A DNA stretch of 5,012 bases from Nitrososphaerota archaeon (lineage in GTDB: Archaea; Thermoproteota; Nitrososphaeria; Nitrososphaerales; Nitrosopumilaceae), in assembly GCA_022564385.1 (NCBI GenBank), contig JADFLN010000100.1, positions 1-5,012 on the forward strand, given 5' to 3'. Positions within the stretch are counted from its first letter, which is position 1. Each line of letters opens with the position of its first letter. Position numbers and translations under genes: made by a program. The notes under the pieces were generated by a model that worked only from the letters and a program-made list of their open reading frames with translations, ran no database searches and had not been told where the DNA came from. Below are positions 1 through 5,012 of the stretch, piece by piece.

Positions 1-1
1 A

Positions 2-229
2 ATCATTGCACTATGTATTGAAATGAATGGTGAGATAATTAGTGATGATTTTGCAAATTCAAATGTAGCAAAGAATATTGGTTTGAAAATATCTCCAATC
101 ATGACTCAGGGAATAAAAGATGTTGGGAAATGGATTCATTATTGTCCAGGATGTAGAACAAATCATGCCAATAAAAAAGAGTGTCCAATATGTGGAACGC
201 AATTAAAAAGAAAACTAGTCAAGGGGTAA
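2..229 (+). CDS. nob1: rRNA maturation endonuclease Nob1 (C-terminal part, 5' end cut by window edge)
   Basis: Reading frame is open from base 2 to the TAA at 227-229, giving 75 visible residues; the ATG at 23 is internal, not the start. The fragment begins in the last part of a PIN domain: the ISDDFANSNVA stretch (visible residues 13-23) resembles the conserved acidic motif near the end of Nob1 PIN domains, whose aspartates help bind the catalytic metal. It is followed by a four-cysteine zinc ribbon, CxxC-x9-CxxC (visible Cys48, 51, 61, 64), then a basic tail. Known role of the family: endonucleolytic cleavage at the 3' end of 16S (18S in eukaryotes) rRNA during small-subunit maturation, in the cytoplasm. 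Archaeal Nob1 is about 150-165 residues, so roughly half is visible. It converges on the rhodanese gene and the two coding regions overlap by 15 nt. An unrelated PIN/zinc-ribbon protein is the main alternative. Confidence 0.85.
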   Translation: MIALCIEMNGEIISDDFANSNVAKNIGLKISPIMTQGIKDVGKWIHYCPGCRTNHANKKECPICGTQLKRKLVKG

Positions 230-973
230 TTGCTTTCCATTCCATTCAACAAATGAACCGTCATAAAGTTTTATTTTATCAAATCCCGCTATCTTCAATT
301 GTAAAAACAGGCTTGATGCTCGATGACCATGCATACAATAACAAATAATCTCTTTATCTTTTGAAATTTGATTTTGTGAAAACAATGTTTCTAGTGACTC
401 CTTGTCACGAAACAATTTTCCACCATTATCAATTCCTTCTGTAAAAGGAATTAGTTTTGAGTTTGGTAGATGACCACCCATAAATTCTTGAGAACTTTGA
501 GCATCTAAAATTTGGAAATTGTTTAGATTATCTTTCAAGAAATTAGATTCTATTCTGATTTCAGAATTTATTTTATGAGAAAATGTAGTTGGTTCATTAG
601 AAGACGTTTGACGAGTTAGCTCAAAACCATGTTTTTGAAGATCAGATGCATTTGCATCAAGCAAGAAAGTTTTCTCATGTCCAAAATACATTAGTGTCCA
701 AGCAATTCTTGCAGAAGATGGATCCATAGAATCTCCAATTAAAACAACAGTTTTGTTTTCATCTATTCCCAAATTATTGAATAGTTCAATAATTTTTTCT
801 TTCTCAATAACAAGATTAGAACCATATTGATCAAAACGAATTACCTGTTCAACAGAGATAGATTGTGATTGCATAAGATGTCCATAAAGGAACATTGTTT
901 TTGGACGTGTATCCAAAATTACAAGATTTGAGTCAGAGAGATGTTCTTTGAGCCAATCAGTTGATACTAACAT
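215..973 (-). CDS. two-domain rhodanese-type sulfurtransferase
   Basis: The 252-residue protein has two tandem rhodanese domains (about 1-120 and 135-250), the layout and approximate length of thiosulfate or 3-mercaptopyruvate sulfurtransferases. The N-terminal domain keeps the LDTRP strand (20-24) but has Asp81 (IGDSMDPSSAR) where the catalytic Cys would lie, so it is the usual inactive copy. The C-terminal domain has LDAQSSQEFMGGHLPNS (156-172), the active-site loop CMHGHR with predicted catalytic Cys213 and Arg218, and the closing LYDGSFVEWNG (237-246). No signal peptide or membrane segment is seen, so it should be cytoplasmic. The loop differs from textbook CRKGVT (rhodanese) and CGSGVT (MST), so the sulfur donor cannot be assigned. 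ATG at 973 is preceded by a T-run and no ribosome binding site. It lies 34 bp downstream of xpf, last of the same-strand block, and overlaps the end of convergent nob1. Confidence 0.88.
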   Translation of the reverse strand: MLVSTDWLKEHLSDSNLVILDTRPKTMFLYGHLMQSQSISVEQVIRFDQYGSNLVIEKEKIIELFNNLGIDENKTVVLIGDSMDPSSARIAWTLMYFGHEKTFLLDANASDLQKHGFELTRQTSSNEPTTFSHKINSEIRIESNFLKDNLNNFQILDAQSSQEFMGGHLPNSKLIPFTEGIDNGGKLFRDKESLETLFSQNQISKDKEIICYCMHGHRASSLFLQLKIAGFDKIKLYDGSFVEWNGKQLPLD

Positions 974-979
974 AAAAAA
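974..979 (-). terminator. possible T-run terminator after xpf
   Basis: On the minus strand six T residues follow the xpf stop codon by about 28 bases and run directly into the rhodanese ATG. Oligo-T tracts can be enough to stop archaeal RNA polymerase, so this could end or weaken the superoperon transcript before the rhodanese. In AT-rich DNA a run of six is common, and no stem-loop precedes it, so the call is weak. Confidence 0.25.
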
Positions 980-1007
980 TTCAGATTTGTCAATTCATTT
1001 AATTGTA

Positions 1008-1703
1008 TCATACATCATGCAAAGTTTTTTGGTTAGACTTTTTAAGAAATTTACTTTTGGATCCCAACATTTTTGTGATTTTCTTTGCACGAGCTTCACC
1101 TAGTGCTTCAACTTTTGCTAGCTCACTAGTTGTCGCAGTAAAAGCTTTGAAGGGTGTTCCAAATTTCTCAAGCATTCTAACTGCAAGTTTTTCCCCTATT
1201 CCGGGTAAACTACAAAGTACTGAGAGTTGTTGTTTTTGTAAATCAGAAGATTTTTTGATTTTCTTCAGAAATGGGCCTTTAATAGAATCTTTTCTTGAAC
1301 ACAATGACACCAATAATTTAGCTGTATGAGTAGCATTAGGAGTTGGAATTACTGGAATTTTAAAATCAAGAACAACAGTTGAAAGTGCCCCATAAAAAAT
1401 CAGCGGATTCTCAGTGATTTCTTCAATTTCATCTACATTTCCCTCAACTAGAACAATAGGATGCTCAAAATGTTCCTTAAGTCTAGAACATTGATCAAAG
1501 AGTCTTCCATCAAAAACAGATGACATTAAATCACGAATACTCTTTCTCTCCACAATGGTTTCTGGTGCAACAATGTAATCACCAACTGGAAGTGTTTTCA
1601 TCTCAACATTCAAGCCAACTGACTTTAAAAGTTCAGGAATTCCACTTTTTCGTTCTCGTTCATCTACAATAATTCGAAGATTTTCTAGATTCACATTCAG
1701 CAC
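1008..1703 (-). CDS. xpf: XPF/ERCC4-type structure-specific endonuclease with C-terminal helix-hairpin-helix
   Basis: The 231-residue protein has an ERCC4 nuclease domain (about 8-135) followed by a tandem helix-hairpin-helix region (about 155-215). Visible nuclease signature: IIVDERERKSGIP (11-23), LPVGDYIV (38-45) and the XPF catalytic core VERKSIRDL (51-59), plus FDGRLFDQ (64-71). The first hairpin is LPGIGEKLA (166-174), the second LGEARAKKI (201-209). It lacks the N-terminal helicase of Hef and eukaryotic XPF, as in the short, crenarchaeal-style XPF, which cuts 3'-flap and fork structures as a homodimer and needs PCNA. The start is GTG at 1703-1701; a second in-frame GTG at 1694-1692 is possible, while the ATG at 1696-1694 is out of frame. 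There is no clear ribosome binding site. It follows prefoldin beta by 44 bp and precedes the rhodanese by 34 bp. Its role is DNA repair or replication-fork processing, different from the RNA genes upstream. Confidence 0.9.
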   Translation of the reverse strand: MLNVNLENLRIIVDERERKSGIPELLKSVGLNVEMKTLPVGDYIVAPETIVERKSIRDLMSSVFDGRLFDQCSRLKEHFEHPIVLVEGNVDEIEEITENPLIFYGALSTVVLDFKIPVIPTPNATHTAKLLVSLCSRKDSIKGPFLKKIKKSSDLQKQQLSVLCSLPGIGEKLAVRMLEKFGTPFKAFTATTSELAKVEALGEARAKKITKMLGSKSKFLKKSNQKTLHDV

Positions 1704-1747
1704 TTGTAAAGATTTGTTAATATCTTATTTGAAATCTATGTTAAAGA

Positions 1748-2137
1748 TTATTTTCTAGGATTATCTTCCACTGGAGGAGATTTTGCAGGACCACTTTTCA
1801 TCATTTCAGTAATTTTTGATTCTTGTTCTTTGAGTGATTCTTTGACACGAGTTTCTTGTTTTTCAAGAACGGTCACACGTGTTTTTGCTAGCTCTTGTTT
1901 TTCTTCTAATTCACCAATCAATTCTTTTTTTGTTGATTTGATCAAGACAGTACCAGCATGTTTGAAAACAGCATCACCATCTGCTACTTTGTTTAATTCC
2001 TCAAGAGCTTTTTCTGTTTCTGCTTTTTCCATTTCAAGATGTTGTTTTTGAGTCACAATTGATTGAAGATTCTGTTGAGATTGTTGTAATTTCATTAGTT
2101 GTTCTTGAAGCCATGGAGGCATTTGTCCAGTAGACAT
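1748..2137 (-). CDS. pfdB: prefoldin subunit beta
   Basis: The 129-residue protein shows the beta-class prefoldin layout: a long N-terminal coiled-coil helix rich in Gln, Glu and Lys (about 8-50), one beta-hairpin (about 53-70, with DGDAVFKHAGTVLIKS), a second coiled-coil helix (about 70-114), and a Pro/Lys-rich disordered tail (115-129). In archaea four beta subunits combine with two alpha subunits into a jellyfish-shaped hexamer that captures unfolded proteins and passes them to the thermosome, in the cytoplasm. Length is slightly above the usual 115-125 residues because of the tail. ATG at 2137 is 23 bp after pcc1, without a recognisable ribosome binding site. Prefoldin beta near exosome and L37Ae genes is a known archaeal neighbourhood, which supports the call. 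Generic coiled-coil proteins are the only alternative and would not explain the hairpin. Confidence 0.92.
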   Translation of the reverse strand: MSTGQMPPWLQEQLMKLQQSQQNLQSIVTQKQHLEMEKAETEKALEELNKVADGDAVFKHAGTVLIKSTKKELIGELEEKQELAKTRVTVLEKQETRVKESLKEQESKITEMMKSGPAKSPPVEDNPRK

Positions 2138-2160
2138 TGTTAATCAAAAAATTTATTTCA

Positions 2161-2406
2161 TTATATCTTTACCGATTCAATTGAATCATAACTGGCTTGA
2201 ATTAGTCTAAGTGTAGAGTTTAGATTTGCTCTCAAGTGTGGTAAATGGTTAGATTCAACTGAAATGATTAGCTGTTCATTGAATTTTATCTCAGTCTTTA
2301 CAGGATTTTCTGGATAAAATTCATTGTCAGTATTTACAGAATCATAAATTGCCTTTGTTTTGTCTTTTGCATCAACTGTGATTTTTGCACTATAATTTAA
2401 TGTCAT
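2161..2406 (-). CDS. pcc1: KEOPS complex subunit Pcc1
   Basis: This 81-residue protein matches Pcc1 in length and in its diagnostic C-terminal half: HLPHLRANLNSTLRLIQASY (residues 54-73), followed by DSIESVKI at the C-terminus. The N-terminal half is a beta-rich segment (residues 3-12 and 37-51). Pcc1 is the small dimerising subunit of KEOPS (Kae1, Bud32, Cgi121, Pcc1), which transfers threonylcarbamoyl to A37 of ANN-decoding tRNAs; it binds Kae1 and contributes to tRNA binding. The ATG at 2406 lies inside the end of rpl37ae, giving a 17-nt overlap in a different frame, which implies co-transcription and probably coupled translation. No strong ribosome binding site is seen. The other KEOPS genes are not in this window. 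The call relies on motif memory for a short protein, but the HLRANLNS motif and the location next to L37Ae make it firm. Confidence 0.9.
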   Translation of the reverse strand: MTLNYSAKITVDAKDKTKAIYDSVNTDNEFYPENPVKTEIKFNEQLIISVESNHLPHLRANLNSTLRLIQASYDSIESVKI

Positions 2407-2611
2407 ATGCTGTTCCAGCTATTTTAAAGTCGCATTTTTTACAAGACCAAATTCCTACAGCATCTCTACCAAATGTCTTTGAGCCACATTCAGGACAAGA
2501 TCTCTTTTCTTTTAATTGAAAATGGATTTTTGTATATTGTTTTCTAAGTTTAATTCCATATCTTGCACCTAATCCTTTTAGAGATTTTTTTGCTTTTGTG
2601 TGTTTGACCAT
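2390..2611 (-). CDS. rpl37ae: 50S ribosomal protein L37Ae (eL43), zinc ribbon
   Basis: This is a small basic protein of 73 residues from the ATG at 2611. The N-terminal MVKHTKAKKSLKGLGARYG resembles the L37Ae family start, and the zinc ribbon is CxxC-x14-CxxC (Cys39, 42, 57, 60) with the family stretch GRDAVGIWSC between the cysteine pairs, followed by KIAGTAYD. L37Ae (eL43) is a large-subunit rRNA-binding protein shared by archaea and eukaryotes and absent from bacteria. The frame extends upstream to a GTG at 2623 (four more residues, VVNK), but that would overlap rrp42 and add residues the family lacks; the ATG one base after the rrp42 stop is preferred. Its end overlaps pcc1 by 17 nt. Archaeal members are usually 70-95 residues, so this is a short but complete form. 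Confidence 0.95.
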   Translation of the reverse strand: MVKHTKAKKSLKGLGARYGIKLRKQYTKIHFQLKEKRSCPECGSKTFGRDAVGIWSCKKCDFKIAGTAYDIKL

Positions 2612-2612
2612 T

Positions 2613-3431
2613 TTATTGACCACTCTGTTGAGCTTCTTTTAATTTTTCTCTTATTTTTGCACCAACTCTAACAGAAATTTCCCCACATTGAATAATTTCT
2701 TCTTGTGTAAATCCGTCATTTCCACCTTTTTGCAAAGCGCAAATATTTCCGTCAGAATTAGTAGTAATTGTAATTCTTGCATCCATGCTAGCCCATTCAT
2801 CACCGTTTGGATCAACAATAATGTGATTACCAATTTTTCCCATAGTTATGGATACTGGAATTGTTGTAGTTGGTAATGGAGATTCTGCACCTTCAACAAT
2901 TGTTGGTTTATCATCAACCATTGTCCATTTTGGGCTTGTTGATGTAAGTAACGCAGCAGTGGCGGCATAAGAGCATGCATCAAAGAGATTTCCATCATAG
3001 TCAATTACTACAATATCAGCAAATACACCAACTACTGACTTGTCTTTTTCAATAACTAATTGTGACACGTCAACCATGTGACTTTCTCTAATTCCCCTAT
3101 CAGTAACTCGTGCCAATTCAATTACATGAGGTTGTGGTGGCCCAGTTTCAACAGTGGGATGTGAAAGTGGTAAAAGTTCAGCAGTACAAATGAAGATACC
3201 TTTGTCACCCATGTCTGGAAAAGGTCTGTCTGGTTGTATTTTTACTCCACATAGTACTTCAGTATCACCTAGTCGTACTTTTGCAGAACCGTTTGCTTTA
3301 GGAATGGCATTAATTTCTATGGATAATTCTCGTGGTTCATCTAGTGCTCGTCCATCTACTCTTTCTCCTTTGTCTAGTAATTCAAGGATTTGTGTTTTTT
3401 TTAATTCGTCAATAACAGATTTTGATGCCAT
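2613..3431 (-). CDS. rrp42: exosome complex subunit Rrp42 (non-catalytic RNase PH-like ring subunit)
   Basis: The 272-residue protein covers the full RNase PH fold: N-terminal helices then GERVDGRALDEPRELSIEI (22-40), ANGSAKVRLGDTEVLCGVK (46-64), the stretch around ESHMVDVSQLVI (116-127), DGNLFDACSYAATAALL (146-162), and the second half with PTTTIPVSITMGKIGNHIIV (187-206) and DGNICALQKGG (227-237). It pairs with Rrp41 in a trimer of heterodimers, the hexameric ring that degrades or tails RNA 3' ends with phosphate. Where Rrp41 has its GGTR phosphate-binding motif, this protein has an SYAATAALL stretch, so it lacks the active site but is needed for assembly and RNA binding. Length is normal for the archaeal family. 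ATG at 3431 is 2 nt after the rrp41 stop, with only a weak purine stretch upstream, so translation is probably coupled. Confidence 0.97.
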   Translation of the reverse strand: MASKSVIDELKKTQILELLDKGERVDGRALDEPRELSIEINAIPKANGSAKVRLGDTEVLCGVKIQPDRPFPDMGDKGIFICTAELLPLSHPTVETGPPQPHVIELARVTDRGIRESHMVDVSQLVIEKDKSVVGVFADIVVIDYDGNLFDACSYAATAALLTSTSPKWTMVDDKPTIVEGAESPLPTTTIPVSITMGKIGNHIIVDPNGDEWASMDARITITTNSDGNICALQKGGNDGFTQEEIIQCGEISVRVGAKIREKLKEAQQSGQ

Positions 3432-3433
3432 TT

Positions 3434-4168
<735 letters not shown>

Positions 4169-4170
4169 TA

Positions 4171-4848
4171 TTATTCACCTTTAGATTCTAACATGTCTTT
4201 TACTTGATCAGTCAAATTTGCGACGTGCGCCTTCTCATTCACCATTTGAATGGCTTTTTTAGCCTTTAATAATCCCTCAGGAGATTCACATGAAACCACT
4301 ACCCAACCGTTTTGGCCAATTGTAATTGCAGCATCAGTTCCCTGTTCTATCATCTGAATCATGCTACCTCTCTTTCCAATTAGGCGTGGAACCTTACTTG
4401 GGGAGATTTTTATCAAGGCTCCAGAGTCAATTTTACCTAAATCTCTATCAGAAATTGTTATCAGTGGATCTCGTGTTCTATCAAAATTAGCAATTCTTGC
4501 AGCAACTAGATCACCTGTTTTTAGTTTTGAGCTAAGTTCATCAGCATGAGCAGAAAAGTCTCGTCCAAAGACATCCTGTGCTGGTAAGAATCCAACATAA
4601 CATGAATTGATATCTAGTTCCCATGACAATGATGAATGAGAAATGACTTTGCCAATAACAAGATCATCTATTTTTGGAATATATTTTCCAGTTAATGGAA
4701 TTACTCTAACGGAATCATCATAAATTTCAGAAATCCCAATAGATGTAGAAATAATATTTTTTCCTTCTAGTATAACATTTTGTTCAGGTCTAAAAGGCCC
4801 TGTAGTTACCAAATCACCAGGAATTACATATTTTCTTTTATTTTCCAT
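4171..4848 (-). CDS. rrp4: exosome complex RNA-binding cap subunit Rrp4
   Basis: The 225-residue protein has the three-part Rrp4 layout: an N-terminal beta domain (about 1-60, starting KYVIPGDLV and typical of ring contact), an S1 RNA-binding domain (about 62-133, with DDLVIGKVISHSSLSWELDI at 61-80 and VAARIANFDRTRDPLITI at 115-132), and a KH domain (about 143-205) with the GKRG loop (158-161) inside VPRLIGKRGSMIQMIE. The KH domain distinguishes it from Csl4, which has a zinc ribbon instead. Three copies sit on the Rrp41/Rrp42 ring and feed RNA into the pore, favouring A-rich tails. Length is normal for archaea. The ATG at 4848 shares its A with the SBDS stop codon (TAATG), and a GAGGT ribosome binding site lies in the SBDS end. 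Two bases separate it from rrp41. Confidence 0.97.
   Translation of the reverse strand: MENKRKYVIPGDLVTTGPFRPEQNVILEGKNIISTSIGISEIYDDSVRVIPLTGKYIPKIDDLVIGKVISHSSLSWELDINSCYVGFLPAQDVFGRDFSAHADELSSKLKTGDLVAARIANFDRTRDPLITISDRDLGKIDSGALIKISPSKVPRLIGKRGSMIQMIEQGTDAAITIGQNGWVVVSCESPEGLLKAKKAIQMVNEKAHVANLTDQVKDMLESKGE
4175..4180 (-). promoter_or_regulatory. ribosome binding site of rrp41
   Basis: The minus strand reads AGGTGA, six bases before the rrp41 ATG at 4168, complementary to the ATCACCT-type 3' end of archaeal 16S rRNA. It lies within the last sense codons of rrp4 (Lys-Gly-Glu then stop), so ribosomes finishing rrp4 could re-initiate on rrp41. It decides the rrp41 start in favour of 4168 over the in-frame ATG at 4147. 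Confidence 0.7.
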
Positions 4849-5012
4849 TACTTAATTACCTCAACTGAAGCAGAACCTTTTGTAATAGAACCCAATCTAT
4901 CAATCACGTTTGGCCTTGCCCCAGCAGGTATTTCAAGTATTGCTTTTAAAGAACCATTATTTTGACATTCTTCTTTTTTTAGTGTACCAACTGATTTGAG
5001 AACAGAATATGA
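4848..5012 (-). CDS. sbds: ribosome maturation protein SBDS (C-terminal 54 residues, 5' end cut by window edge)
   Basis: Reading the minus strand from base 5012, one frame stays open for 54 codons to the TAA at 4850-4848. The visible peptide contains VGTLKKEECQNNGSLKAI (8-25), LEIPAGARPNVIDRLGSIT (26-44) and KGSASVEVIK (45-54). This matches the C-terminal ferredoxin-like domain of archaeal SBDS, whose hallmark is an IPAG turn followed by a helix and a final edge strand ending VEIIK or similar. SBDS promotes release of the anti-association factor aIF6 from the large ribosomal subunit and is the standard gene upstream of rrp4 in the archaeal exosome superoperon, which supports the call. The full protein is about 230-250 residues, so only about a fifth is seen. 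It overlaps rrp4 by one base. Confidence 0.9.
   Translation of the reverse strand, partial: SYSVLKSVGTLKKEECQNNGSLKAILEIPAGARPNVIDRLGSITKGSASVEVIK
4858..4862 (-). promoter_or_regulatory. ribosome binding site of rrp4
   Basis: The minus strand reads GAGGT, nine bases before the rrp4 ATG at 4848, inside the Val-Glu-Val codons near the end of SBDS. It matches the anti-Shine-Dalgarno core. Together with the TAATG stop/start overlap it points to coupled translation of sbds and rrp4. Confidence 0.65.

Noticed and set aside
23..229. A complete 68-residue zinc-ribbon protein starting at the ATG at 23
   Set aside because: The frame is open back to the window edge and the sequence just after this ATG is the end of a PIN domain, so it is the tail of Nob1, not a small independent gene.
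1003..1329. Plus-strand open frame of 108 codons opposite xpf
   Set aside because: Antisense to a well-supported XPF gene in every codon; the Ser/Phe-rich composition is that of a reverse-complement shadow, with no family resemblance.
1704..1747. Possible promoter for xpf in the 44-bp gap (minus-strand ATTTCAAATAAGAT about 25 bases before the GTG)
   Set aside because: Only loosely like an archaeal TATA box, and the whole region is AT-rich, so it cannot be told from background.
2146..2151. T-run on the minus strand between pcc1 and pfdB as a terminator
   Set aside because: Six Ts without a stem-loop in a 23-bp gap of a known conserved cluster; more likely ordinary AT-rich spacer.
4780..4965. 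Plus-strand open frame of 61 codons spanning the rrp4-SBDS junction
   Set aside because: Antisense to both the rrp4 start and the SBDS end, which are strongly supported; no ribosome binding site or family match.

Overview
The window is AT-rich, gene-dense and archaeal. Every recognisable gene belongs to an archaeal or archaeal/eukaryotic information-processing family (exosome Rrp4/Rrp41/Rrp42, SBDS, ribosomal protein L37Ae, Pcc1, prefoldin beta, XPF-type nuclease, Nob1). Low GC, short XPF without a helicase, and the overall protein style suggest a Nitrosopumilus-like ammonia-oxidising archaeon (Thaumarchaeota/Nitrososphaerota). That placement is an inference from memory, not a search result.

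Layout, left to right. Positions 2-229 (+) hold the C-terminal half of Nob1, cut by the left edge. It runs tail to tail into a minus-strand block that fills the rest of the window. Read in its own direction (right to left) the block is: SBDS C-terminus (cut by the right edge), rrp4, rrp41, rrp42, rpl37ae, pcc1, prefoldin beta, an XPF/ERCC4 nuclease and a two-domain rhodanese. SBDS and rrp4 share one base (TAATG). The gaps rrp4-rrp41, rrp41-rrp42 and rrp42-rpl37ae are 2, 2 and 1 nt. rpl37ae and pcc1 overlap by 17 nt. Gaps then widen to 23, 44 and 34 nt before pfdB, xpf and the rhodanese. There is no gene-free stretch over 50 bp, and I saw no RNA gene, mobile element, repeat array or CRISPR.

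How the genes work together: this is the archaeal exosome superoperon. Rrp41/Rrp42 form the hexameric phosphorolytic ring and Rrp4 is an RNA-binding cap. SBDS matures the large ribosomal subunit, L37Ae is a 50S protein, and Nob1 on the opposite strand trims the 3' end of 16S rRNA. Pcc1 is the KEOPS dimerisation subunit for tRNA t6A synthesis, and prefoldin beta is a chaperone subunit. The XPF nuclease and rhodanese at the distal end are less obviously connected and may have their own promoters.

I see no previously undescribed system. The window is mostly a conserved housekeeping locus; the points worth a second look are the translational-coupling pattern, two start-codon corrections, the distal nuclease/sulfurtransferase pair and a degenerate PCNA-binding-like C-terminus on XPF.
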